This document shows positions 51,501-60,872 of a stretch of 64,000 nt of DNA, piece after piece. The stretch is from Daucus carota subsp. sativus (Eukaryota > Streptophyta > Magnoliopsida > Apiales > Apiaceae): the NCBI RefSeq assembly GCF_001625215.2, contig NC_030386.2, positions 38,567,296 through 38,631,295 on the forward strand, written 5' to 3'. Within the stretch, counting starts at the first letter, position 1; every line of letters begins with the position of its first letter. Both the position numbers and the translations under genes were made by a program. Below the pieces are notes generated by a model. That model was not told the origin of the DNA. It worked only from the letters and a program-made list of their open reading frames with translations, and made no database searches.

Positions 51501-54500
51501 CATATAATAAGAGTGCCATGGGACAGGAATCAAGTACAAATAGCAACGTGACTTAACAAAAAAAAATAATGCCAACCTACAAAAAATCTTGGTAAATTAT
51601 AACTGTTTAAGTATCAATGATAACTTTAAGTTTCTACAAAATATCAACCATGTTTAGAGAAACACTTAACACCAAGAATAATCACAAAACTCGATCAAGT
51701 AACATTTTTGAGTTGCAAAAATTGTCCGACTGAATTTGAACTCTGGCAGAAGGGAAGGACATATTGATTGTTCAGAACAATGGTGGAGTTAACCAGTAAT
51801 GTGTAAGACATATTCAATTCCACCATGTTGTGATAACGTCATGGCATGGCTATATGCCAAAGTCAAAATTTGTGAAAAGTGATAATTTGGATAACTATTT
51901 GATAATTGCCAGAAGGCTCCTTGTTTTCCTATCACAAAGTCATACTACACTGTAAATATTTACTATAGTTGCAGCCTAGCAGATTTTTGTTGCACTAAAA
52001 AGATTCACGGTCCTGCTCTAAAACAACCTAAGTCAATTGTTCATTCAGATAAGTGATAAGAAAGTACAATTCTATGGCCAGATGGAGAAACAAACAGGTA
52101 CATCACTCTATATGCAAGGCTAAAGTAAGGCAACATCCTTTATGGGTTTCCAGACTCTATAACCTGTCCTTGTTTTTAAATTTTTTTTTTTTCCATAACA
52201 GAGACTGCCCTCAGGAAAGAGCAGCCCCCCAGACACCTAACCAATGAAGGAATAAAGTCAACTTTATTCAGTCATTCTGCATTCAGAAAACTGATAATCG
52301 ATAATATGCTTATCAAGTAAGCACCTTTACAGTGGTTGAGGATGTGCAATTCAGTTGCAAATTTACGAGTACAAGTACCTTATATATAGGAGACAATGGT
52401 GATTGTTCATCGCCTTGATGCCTCTGAAGGGCCTGACGACTGAAATCAAACAATAATTAAAAAAAAAAAAAAACCACAAGAAACCATATCCAAATTGGAA
52501 TACATTTTAATAAGTTCATGAAACTAATCGAACATGGAAGACATGCAGGTTTTAAATAAATGTAGAGATTCACACTCATTCAAAAGTATATCAAGATCAA
52601 CACTCTGAATGTTTTTACAGCAAATAGCTATATCTAATTACTACAAATTATAATTATACTCCATTTATATTAAGGGTAAATGGGTAATACAGCATAGTTT
52701 GCTGTGGACAGTCTGATGCTTTGCATTAGAGAAAGTCATACCATATGAGTTCACTATACACTAGAACTTGTATAAAATAAAAAATATAATACTATAACAG
52801 TGAAATTTTATTTTATAAAATAGTGAAATATGTGAAATATTATATGTAGGGCAGTGAATATCCATTATGTTTAATCTATTTAGGTACAAACAATTTTCCA
52901 GGGGTTTACAGTTATCCATTGTAAGAGGTTGTAGAGATATATTTTAATAATGTTTAATTTTACTGAACTTTATTCAACATCAGCATTACATTGTGTTTGC
53001 TTCATCTCTAATCCAGATGTACAGATCTAAACTGATGAAAAATCTCTCTATCTCCACAGATTCTAAAAATAGGAAGAGTATAGTGATGGGATAAGACCAT
53101 ACCAAAATGCACGTGGAGAGTCTCGAAATGAAAATTAAAGAACTAATCCATCTAAGAAACAACATAGAAGAAGAAGATACCTGCATATTGCAACTGTCAC
53201 ACTGAATGAAGTGTGGGCAATTAGGTTCAAGTAATATGAGCATCTCCAGTCCACACCTACTGTATTCTCGTCTACCAAGTTGTTCAACTGGTGATCAATG
53301 CATAAAATGTATGTCATTTTCATATAGTATACACTCATGGAGATCTTGTGAGCTGTTCAACTAGTGATCAACACATTATACGTAAGTCATATGCTCATTG
53401 GTCGTCTATTATTAAGTCGTGGACATTAGCAAGTAATGTCATTTTCAAGTGAAAAGGTGGTAGATGAGAAACTTTGTTTTTGTATTCAGCACAAGGACCA
53501 AATGGGGAAGTTGGGTTTAAAGCTTAAAAATGCAAAAAATATCAAGGACTTTCATGGATCATCTATGGACTATGATTAAAGGGTCAGATGCAACTCAAAG
53601 TCTCTTCATAACACAGACTCATAGTCTCTTTTATAACACAAAGGACAATGAAACAATGGCAAAAACGATGAGAGTGACAGATTACAACTGAACAGCCATG
53701 TCATCACTTTTGGAATAAAGTCAAGACTACCAAATTTCCTATACTTACATGTATAGGTACAACTTCAACACGAAGAACCTCTCAATAGCTTATGACTTAC
53801 AAAACTAGAGAGGAAGATTAACTTATCCCCAAGTTTTGGATCTCTATAGTAAGTTAGTAACAATAAAAATGAAATCATATGTGGGTTCATCAATTTAAAC
53901 TTGATAAAAGAGGTCAAAATGGGCATTCTAATTTCCACCTAACGCACGGGCATGAAGAGGATTAAACAGGTACTCTGGTTTATTTTACCTTCGGTGCCCA
54001 CCTGCGTACAAAGTAAGGTGAACTGCCCTCCATATTGTCATTGAAACCATATCCATGCAAGCTCTGAAATCAAATTTATATTATAAGACATAAAATTAAG
54101 CATTTACAATTCAAATTTCAGAAAAATGAATACCTTCTTTCGGACAAAGAATAGGAGATCATCATCTTGCCGCTTCCGCGAATCCTTTCCACGGACGAAA
54201 TACAAATCCATGACATCCTTCCAAAAGCCAAGATCCTTTTCGACATCAGTAGCCTCTTGATCCTCCGCCGCGATTTGCTTAATTAATTTCGAGTGCTTCC
54301 TCACCATACTCAACAACTCACAACTGTGTACCAACCAACATATCAAATTATCAATACAAAAACTATACTGTAAGAATCTACTCAACAATGTAAGGACGTG
54401 TTGCTGATTCCATTACAAAATTTACATTACAGCATTGCAGGACAAAAAGTTAGCCCTAATTTTACATAAAGACATTGCAGGGTAACCAATTAAACCGTGA

Positions 54501-55711
54501 TCGGGGATCATAAGCCGAGCTAATAATTCAGCCATTTGACAGTTAAAAGGCATGTTACATTAATCAACTTATTGCATAAACTCCAAAGTCTAGACATATT
54601 TGCATTACAACATCGTGCTCAGGGATCATAAACTGACTGAATAACTCAGTCATTCGACAAGTAAAAGGCGTGTTCATCAATCAACATATTGCACAAGTCC
54701 AGAGTCTAAACATATTTACATTACAACATCGTTATCAGGGATCATCAACTGACCTAAAATCTCGGTAATTCGACAATTAGAAAGCGTGTTTCATTAATCA
54801 ACTTATTGCATAAACTCCAAGGTATAAGGATAATCAGATAACAACATCGCGATCGGGGACAATTAGAACACGTAATTCAGTAATCAACTAACTGCGTAGA
54901 ATCGAGAGTCTAAACATATATATGTACTCTATGCAGTGTTCTAAAAGTCGGCGATTAATCGGGATTAATCGCCGATTAATCGCTGTTCGGTCGGCCACCG
55001 TCTCGATTAAGCGTTAATCGGTGAAAAAATCGTTTTTTCTGAAAATCGGGATTAATCGGTCAAAAGTCGGGATTAATCGGAAAAAGTCGGTCAAAAATCG
55101 GTGAATTTAAAAAAATTAAAAATAAAAAGCAAAAAAATCTTAAAATTCTAAAATTTAATTTTAAATAAAACAAAAGGCACGGAAATGACAAAACACATAA
55201 ATTAAAGTTGTTTTATTACCTTCAGTCTTTCAATATTAACTTTAAACTCTAATTACATAAATTTGCAATATCTTCCTTCGCAGATTCAATCAAATTCAAG
55301 TTTATATATGAGATGACTGGACTTGTATATGTATATAAAGGCATGTTTTGTGTTATAAAAAATCATTAATCTTTTGATTTTATATGACTATAAATTTATA
55401 CTATATATAATTATATTAATATATATAATTAAAAAAATAATATTAAATTGATTACGATTAATGATCCGATTAATCACTCCGATTAATCTCCGATTATCCG
55501 ATTAATCGCTAGACGGTGCCTTCACCGATTAAGTCCGATTCCCGCTTTTTACAACACTGACTCTATGCATCATATAAGGGAGCTGAATTTCAATATTAGA
55601 GGTAATTAACAGATGAATTACACAGTAAAAAGCAATGTTACTGAGAGATAAATATAAACGAGTAAGCCCTAGATAATACCGGGACGGAGTGTCGACAACA
55701 TCGCGTAGCAT
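39181..55711 (-). CDS. KIAA0930 homolog (DUF2045 family)
   Basis: Twelve exons on the minus strand: 55711-55680, 54323-54134, 54063-53989, 53287-53181, 52439-52379, 51340-51281, 51183-51109, 49582-49430, 48824-48770, 40766-40644, 39570-39338 and 39204-39181. They join in frame to 395 residues. Motifs in order: FWKDVMDLYFVRG, QDDDLLFFVRKK, VDWRCSYYLNLIAHTSFSVTVAIC, YASPSRVNFHLD, YPDICFAVDDFDS, LFSGFVSYQMVREAYE, IYMKGPGGRGQVEVAVSG, a KHAYAAAG stretch, LKCCLMSISLPWDHIAYDLLFK and a PPVDM end. These match the animal KIAA0930/DUF2045 protein, whose function is unknown, over its whole length. There is no signal peptide or membrane span. The 32-nt first exon is supported by in-frame splicing and a good ATG, but is less certain. 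Intron 6 needs a GC donor; intron 9 (8 kb) holds a LINE. Confidence 0.85.
41315..45254 (-). pseudogene. LINE ORF2 (endonuclease-RT-RNase H), disrupted
   Basis: Reading the minus strand, an endonuclease C-terminal piece (45254-44010; SGGLVIFW, VGDFNCIRS, SDHKPLLL) ends in an in-frame TAG at 44012-44010. The same frame resumes as the reverse transcriptase (to 42825; YRPISLINS, LDFEKAFDTVNW, GLRQGDPISPLLF, FADD). A one-base frameshift near 42895-42905 then moves the frame to 42862-41315. That part has the zf-RVT zinc knuckle (CSLC...HLLLEC) and RNase H (FVDGSF, DAEWSAL, YSDC, NYEADYLAKKG, all four acidic positions present). The first part of the endonuclease, with its catalytic Asn and Glu motifs, is absent. 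The protein cannot be made as one chain from this copy. Confidence 0.85.
45265..46836 (-). CDS. LINE ORF1 protein with RNA-recognition motif
   Basis: An open frame of 523 residues on the minus strand. The RRM lies at about residues 137-212, with RNP2-like IFLHNI and RNP1-like KRYGFIHT. The preceding region is charged (KSRKRKD), and an acidic linker follows (EVEIDEEVEQALLG). ORF1 proteins bind the element RNA and act as its chaperone in the retrotransposition particle. The start has only a short leader to the element end. The frame has no internal stop, but its C-terminus abuts ORF2 where part of the endonuclease is missing, so the last residues may be altered by that deletion. Confidence 0.8.
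   Translation of the reverse strand: MALSRSGKSDSYGDFQNLNSTVRSRVSKDGRWELVDKQLLSFIWAHNEWVDREVLERLNVREEAAVNVALDQIHKRSLEAFKYQSGKEELSRTYMDVLGNTKGFQSGENRALQNEWKQVKSRKRKDTSPGKQSKGVVTIFLHNIPVEATGREIWSLFQSCGRVVDIILPRKRDISGKRYGFIHTDSEREAGAIINNAKMDRLLGNRIKMTINNGVSNPKIGKGAKETIPSMNFNRGRIAKEDVIKSSNKEEKVGDSIKNSGEDDKAEGNISFSKKMFEFIEVEIDEEVEQALLGCKIGYTWFDAEVESLQETFIQMGLGKYKVNSLSSRKFLIRKDESDNWDDWDKTDMSVWFCQTRNFIEEDYVISGMAWLECKGLPMPAWKEENLKAFTDRLGRWISWSYQSDGFGDFFNPLICLDTTDSDLIRDELTIMYKGAHKKIRFEEVLDKNYLLGKVLPMEFSQEKTNKSQKDSAGGSPEVSVELNGKDQEQESQVDQTVGPGAIVTVYVNHEEKEIPPVTQETP
46886..47278. other. Probable transposon remnant in DUF2045 intron 9
   Basis: AT-rich DNA broken by three short G/C-only blocks (GGGGCCAAGGGGGGCCATGG near 46959, GGCCCCCCTC near 47061, GGCCCCCGTTG near 47245). 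This patchy pattern suggests pieces of an old element; I cannot assign a family. Confidence 0.25.
47279..47337. repeat. (TA)n microsatellite, left flank
   Basis: About 29 uninterrupted TA units. It forms the left border of the 47338-48528 element. Confidence 0.95.
47338..48528. mobile_element. TA-microsatellite-flanked element (Micron-like)
   Basis: A 1.2-kb unit lies between two long (TA)n tracts. Its left end (GGGATAGTTCAACGGGGAAC) and right end (...CGTGTCAGTTGTCTAGTTAAG) are of mixed base composition, while the interior is an AT-rich tandem array. No TIRs and no protein were seen. Rice Micron elements are known to sit in (TA)n microsatellites; the similarity here is in layout only. Helitron ends (TC...CTRR) were not found. 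Confidence 0.45.
47590..48235 (-). repeat. Five-copy 131-136 bp tandem array
   Basis: Copies begin near 47615, 47746, 47881, 48016 and 48152, each with 'cta/tacagaacat(g)tgg(a)gaaaa', 'aatata(g/a)aca(a)gaaaatacagaacataa' and 'acaata/atgtgacaaaaaa'. Because the plus strand is A-rich, the minus strand shows long Phe/Tyr/Ile/Leu frames that are not genes. Confidence 0.85.
48529..48584. repeat. (TA)n microsatellite, right flank
   Basis: About 28 TA units, closing the right side of the 47338-48528 element about 190 bases from DUF2045 exon 9. Confidence 0.95.
54470..54925 (-). repeat. Four-copy tandem array of about 118 bp in DUF2045 intron 1
   Basis: Copies begin near 54499, 54617, 54733 and 54851 (periods 116-119). 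Shared words include 'acaacatcg...atc(a/g)gggatca', 'ttcgacaa(g/t)taaaaggcg', 'atcaact(t/a)attgca' and 'gagtctaaacatat'. Sequence differs by about 15-25 percent between copies, so the array is not young. Confidence 0.75.
54926..55567. mobile_element. Non-autonomous hAT-like element D2 (CGATTAATCG type)
   Basis: The element is 54934-55559 (626 bp) with an exact 8-bp duplication ACTCTATG (54926-54933 and 55560-55567). Ends are CAGTGTTCTAAAAGTCGG and, inverted, CAGTGTTGTAAAAAGCGG. Both subterminal regions carry many CGATTAATCGG words. It lies in intron 1 of the DUF2045 gene and has no transposase. Termini match element D1 at 22795. Confidence 0.78.
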
Positions 55712-55883
55712 GTTTAACAGCAGCAGCAGCTACAAATTAGTTGTGGATTAAATGGAAAGGGGAAGAGAGGCACGGTTTCCAAAGCGGGTATGGATTTAGC
55801 TCAGAGAGAGAGTCCAAGTAAGTCAGTGAAATTTAAGGAACTTTTAGGGCTTTTTCTTGGAAGTTGGGAGAAGATCAGAATGA

Positions 55884-56105
55884 TACTCCGTCCGTTTCAA
55901 TTTATATGTCGTTTTAATAAATTTTTTTGTTTCAAATTATTTGTTAGTTCAACTTTCAATGCAAATTCATATTTTCAAAATCAATTCTACACCACATATC
56001 TCTTATTTATATTTTCTAAATCAATCTCACTCCACATATTCTAATATTTTTCTTAAACTGTGTGATTTTTTTAAAATGCACATCTAATTTGAAACGAAGG
56101 GAGTA
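55884..56105. mobile_element. Stowaway-type MITE (copy B) in the DUF2045 promoter
   Basis: TIRs CTCCGTCCGTTTCAA (55886) and TTGAAACGAAGGGAG (to 56103) are flanked by TA. The interior is the reverse complement of copy A at 23639. It starts about 175 bases upstream of the DUF2045 ATG, so it lies in or near that promoter. Confidence 0.8.
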
Positions 56106-57763
56106 TCTATCAGGGTTGAGTATCATGACCGAACCTGTAGACCTAAAACGTCTTTCCAACCCGAAAAGATAGAAAACATTTTTCTTTTTTCAAGATCGAA
56201 ATTCTGTCTGGGACATAATCGAATTTTAAAAAACCTATTTATTATATCTTATAATAATAGTCATTTTTATCGAAATCTTTTTCTCATAATACCTGTCTAT
56301 ATTCATTTTCAATATAATTGTAATAATAAATTATCATCCCTTTCCTATTTATTTGTCATTCCTACGATAATACTGATTTTGCCATATTTTATATGTTTAT
56401 TAGTCAAATTACGTATTTATCATTCTCAATTACAATGATAAACAGAGAAGATGGTAAGAAAAAGCTAAAATACTAATTTGTAAGATGTATCTAAGATTTT
56501 CCTTCAAATTTCAGTTCAACATATTAATCTAGTTGACGATTTTTCAGAGATCGGAAAAAAAAAAATCAGAAATTCGGTTTGATAAATTAATTTAGTTGAC
56601 GATTTTCTAAATACCGGAGAAAATCTGAAATCTATTCAGACCAGCAGGTAATGTGAAAGTATGCTGCATATTCAAAATGACAACTTCACGTCATCACGTG
56701 ATACAGTTTGCCCTGTTTCTGTTTGGTTCAAATACAGTTTTACATAACAAAGTAGCTTCTACGAAAACACAAAGGAGTGAATGTTAACAAACAACAAAAT
56801 AAACAGATATGCTACATTACAGCAGTTTCTTTCTCCGCGAGGCGCGAGCAGCTTAACTTGTGATACTCATATAACAAGGTTGCTGATAGATTAAACGGTT
56901 CCTCTCTGCGCTGAATTACTGAAGCAGCGAAAGTTCAACTCTTTGTATCTGCACACAGCAGATCCATACCCGAAGCATTTATGGAGGAAGAGTTATGTAA
57001 TTGGTAGAAACTCCATATTCAACAACATAGGCTTAGTTAGTGAAAATGACAGAAATAAATCAGGACAATCAGAAAGATTATGATGATATCACAGGAAACT
57101 GTAAAAATAACAAACTGGAAATAAGGAGAAATGATTAATGAGAATTATGACTTTTAGCCAGTGTATTGTATCCTCCGATTCTGTCAGAAAACTCCAAAAG
57201 GCAGTGCAGAATCTTTTGATCGAACAGGTGGATGTTTATGATCAATTCACTCCAAAAACAGAAATAATTTATTAAATGAATAAGCAAGTCAAAAACAATG
57301 TAGATGCACTAGGTATAACCCCTAAACTAATTACTTATATTTTCTGTATAAAGAAGAAAAAAGCATCAGAAGAAGACACAACTCGCAGAAGACAAGCACA
57401 AAACATAGAAGGTACATATACGAGGAAGAGTTAATAATGTATACTCATAGCTTGAACTCTGAACCACATGTACAATACGACTGTGCCAATAACAAAATTC
57501 TGAAGTTTGAGATGTCTATATGCTGCATATACGTAATAATATCATACAAATTGAACATTGGTCTTGCGCACCATGACAGAAAGACAGACATGTGTCGAGG
57601 TTGCCAATATGTTCATAAAATGACACTAAAGAAAACCAAAATCATCTCAAAAAGTCTAACTGTTTAGTCAGCTCTTGAAGTAGAGAAGACTCTGTAACAC
57701 AGTTCAGCTGGTTTTGATAAAACCAAACGTTGCTTCATAAATACAGATGTGAAACATCATACA
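56106..57763. other. Intergenic DNA
   Basis: AT-rich DNA with no supported exon. Near 56518-56620 the phrase 'attaatctagttgacgattttt' occurs twice about 65 bases apart. Part of 57300-57760 may be 3' UTR of the 58104 gene. Confidence 0.35.
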
Positions 57764-57930
57764 GGTATGCTAGTTAACAATTCAATATGAATATGAAGGT
57801 GACATAAATAAAGTAGGTATGCTAGTTAACAATTCAATGTGAAGGTGACATAAATAAAGTAGGTATGCTAGTTAACAATTCAATGTGAAGGTGACATAAA
57901 TAAAGTAGGTATGCTAGTTAACAATTCTAT
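57764..57930 (+). repeat. 46-52 bp tandem repeat
   Basis: The phrase 'ggtatgctagttaacaattc' starts at 57764, 57816, 57862 and 57908, with 'gaaggtgacataaataaagta' between copies. The last three steps are almost identical, and the first unit has a 6-base extra piece. It lies about 175-340 bases beyond the stop of the 58104 gene, probably in its 3' flank or UTR. Confidence 0.9.
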
Positions 57931-58103
57931 CATTGACAAAATATATATTCCACAATGGCACAATTCACATTGCACAAGGGAAGGAACATAAGTTGCAAGT
58001 TGCTAGACTAACAACTAAGATACAGCCGTATTATCTATGTTGATAAATTTTCACCTTTAAATAATACATTAACAGTTTGAATAGGTAGAGATAAGTCGAC
58101 CAA

Positions 58104-59357
58104 TTAAGCAGGCAAGAATGCCCTTGTTCCACCCAGGATATGTAAATACATGGCAACACATATAGTAACAATAACAGATGACTTGGCACCAACATACTGT
58201 ATAACTTCTAGTCCCCTGCCCAAGACTTCATCGTGAAGTACACTTAAACTTCTTCTCAAGCCCTCCATTAGTTTTCGCAAGACGAACTCCACAAGAGATC
58301 TCACTGTTTCAAAAGTGACCCTCCCAGTCATATCAAGCACAAATTTTCTATTGCTTGGAACTGCCAGTGTAGACGACACATTTGTAACCCACGGGCTGTT
58401 CTGAATATCAAAGAACGAGTTTTTCTCCTGCAGCTTTGTTGCATATCCAGATTGTCCAAAAAGCTCATCTCCTGTTTTGCTTGGAGCACTAGAAGAAGAG
58501 TTTGAATTTGGTCCAGAATTTGAATTTGAGCTAGTCAACACTTGATGAGACGTTTTCACAAGTGTCTCAACCGCACCATTACAAACAGACACCAAAACAT
58601 CCCTCATTTGGGTCCTATACTTGGGATTAGTTAACGCAGAAAACATATCATCATAAATATTGACACTCGCAGTTCTATCAAGATAAACCGCAACTGCAGT
58701 GCTCACAAATGTCTGAATACTATCAGCCATAACCACTTTACACCTTTCATCACCCAACAAATCCATCCACTTAGACGAATTCAATCCAACATCCACCGCA
58801 CCAAACTTCGGACTCCCATTCAACTCTTCACCACCTTCCCCACTCGCTTGAAAAGCCAACACCAAATTCCTTGCAAAACTACCAACAACAACAGACACAA
58901 AACCCGTCCCAGCTTTCGTAGTCAACCTATCCATAACCCCATCAACAAAACCCGGTTTCCCCTCCTCAACACCCCCACTCTCCAACCTATACCCCCTTAA
59001 AACCCCCAAAGCAACAGCCTCACTAACCCTACTCAACGACTGTGAAAACTCATCACATCTAGCAATTTTCGACAACTGCTTCAAACTATTCGGAATCTGA
59101 TCTGAATCAGACTCCAAAAACTCCTTCAAATCCCTGGAAACAACCCCAATCATCTCCGAAGAATCCGAAACCACCTCAAGCAGCCTAACCAAAGCACCTA
59201 AAAGCTTAACAAGCCTCTTCCTTTTCCTACTCACACACTCCAAGTTATAAACTTTATAAACCCCATAACCCGAAACCCCAAAAGCAGCTAACAGAATCAA
59301 CCATTTCCGATTTTTTCGCGAGAAATTCAAACTTTTGTCCACCAATTGAAGATCCAT
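58104..59357 (-). CDS. Membrane-anchored plant protein of unknown function (417 aa)
   Basis: An intronless frame of 417 residues starts at the ATG at 59357 (MDLQLVDKSLNFSRKNRKW). A predicted membrane span (WLILLAAFGVSGYGVYKVY, about 18-36) follows a basic stretch, and a basic KRKR patch follows it, so the N-terminus looks like an anchor. A second hydrophobic stretch (SSVIVTICVAMYLHILGG) lies near the C-terminus. The middle has helical, Ser-rich segments with VVSRDLKEFLESDSDQIPNS and, later, a low-complexity Asn/Ser run (SNSNSGPNSNSSSS). Near the end is a well-formed FVLDMTGRVTFETVRSLVEFVLRK segment. I recognise this as a conserved plant type but cannot name it or give a role. Codon use and length support a real gene. 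The leader contains a CT-rich microsatellite. Confidence 0.75.
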   Translation of the reverse strand: MDLQLVDKSLNFSRKNRKWLILLAAFGVSGYGVYKVYNLECVSRKRKRLVKLLGALVRLLEVVSDSSEMIGVVSRDLKEFLESDSDQIPNSLKQLSKIARCDEFSQSLSRVSEAVALGVLRGYRLESGGVEEGKPGFVDGVMDRLTTKAGTGFVSVVVGSFARNLVLAFQASGEGGEELNGSPKFGAVDVGLNSSKWMDLLGDERCKVVMADSIQTFVSTAVAVYLDRTASVNIYDDMFSALTNPKYRTQMRDVLVSVCNGAVETLVKTSHQVLTSSNSNSGPNSNSSSSAPSKTGDELFGQSGYATKLQEKNSFFDIQNSPWVTNVSSTLAVPSNRKFVLDMTGRVTFETVRSLVEFVLRKLMEGLRRSLSVLHDEVLGRGLEVIQYVGAKSSVIVTICVAMYLHILGGTRAFLPA

Positions 59358-59666
59358 TAACAATTACACACGAATTAACAGAACCCTAGAGCTAGATTTA
59401 CAACCCTAGGGCTCTGAGCTGCGAAAAATTACAATTGAGCAAGAAACTGGGGGTGACTGGGTGATCAGCTATGGAATTAAAGATTGGATAAGCGTTTTTG
59501 CGTTGCGAATTTCGAGGAATCAGGAATTTGAAATAGATAGAGTTAAGAAAATAAAGAGGGAATCAAAAAGCAAAATAAAATATAGTAATAAAATCTGTGC
59601 TGTGTGTGTATGTGATTATAGATGTATATACAGATGCAGATATGGATACGGAGAGACGGGGAAAGA

Positions 59667-59690
59667 GAGAGAGAGAGAGAGAGAGAGGAG
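59667..59690. repeat. (GA)n microsatellite in the 58104 gene's leader or promoter
   Basis: About eleven GA units, read as CT on the coding strand, about 310 bases upstream of the ATG at 59357. CT-rich tracts near transcription starts are common in plants. Confidence 0.85.
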
Positions 59691-59764
59691 ATGACCTGAA
59701 TAACGAGAAGTGATGACAAATCGAGAGAGATATAGAGAGACGAGGGGGAGAGAGATTTTGCAAG

Positions 59765-60872
59765 TTGGATGATTTTTTGGTCGTTGACAGTTTTAATTGA
59801 TTTTATATGTAGGTCAGTAGGTGGATAGATTCTTTGTTTGATAATTGATACTAGTACTTTGATTTTTTCTCAAGAAAATAAAATAAACTAGAGGCTACAA
59901 CTTACAAGTAGAAACATGTAAAAGGGACATCACGAAATATGAATGAGTCGAGGAAGTATTGTTTATTATCGAACGTTAGGTGATACGTGATAGAGATAAT
60001 CTATTTTCGTCATCAGGATAGCCATATTATTTTGTTTCTGCGTCTGGGATTTTTTCTGCGATTTTATTTTTTGCTTCTACATCTGAGATTATAAACTTGA
60101 TATTCTCTCGTTTCGAGATTTACTGAAAGAGATATTAATTTGTAAAATATATGTCTAAATACGCAAAAAGTGTTGTTTATTATCCAGAAAATACAGAAGT
60201 TACTTTTGTAATTTCTTTATTTGTTACTTTATTAGTTGTCTGAATTTGAATATCTGACGCAATTGCCAAAAGGTTAATTACTGGTCAAAATAGTATGGCT
60301 CGACGAAAATCATGCTACTGCATAATAAAGTACTCAAAACCTAACCCCCATCAGAATCATCGCTTTCTATAATGAATTACAATTCAACCCAAGTAAATAC
60401 AAGGAAAGAGTAGAGAAGCTTTCTTTCAGTTCATCATGTGTTCTGTACATATCAACAGGGGAAAAGATACCATTACAGGCACCACCTGGTCCACAAATCC
60501 ACGCTGAACTTGAGCTCTATACTTTTGTATGGTGTAACTATCCAAACAGAACATATACTTAATTGAATTTGCAACGAATTACCAAAATTTCACCAGCTAT
60601 CCAAACTTGAAAAAAATAATTTTACAGCGACCACTGTCATCGAGAACATTGAAGATCAACCTGCACACTGCCAAGACAAGCTTGCGTCTTGTCCTGCCAA
60701 AGATTACTTGAGTGCTTTGTTACCATCATGCAAGAATGCTCACTGTATTACTGTGTGCATACACTGAGCATCGAGCTTTTGCCTGTGCTTGCGCTTGGTT
60801 CTGATCCTGTTATTCAGAACTGTGTGTTGGACACTTCCAAAATTTAACAGCTTCAACAGGATAAAGCAAATA
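59765..60872. other. Intergenic DNA and BSD-gene 3' UTR
   Basis: No gene is seen. The part 60350-60872 is likely the 3' UTR of the BSD-domain gene; the rest is AT-rich promoter-side DNA of the 58104 gene. Confidence 0.4.

Noticed and set aside
54470..54925. Regularly spaced repeats that could suggest a CRISPR array
   Set aside because: The whole 118-bp unit is repeated with no unique spacers, in a plant intron.
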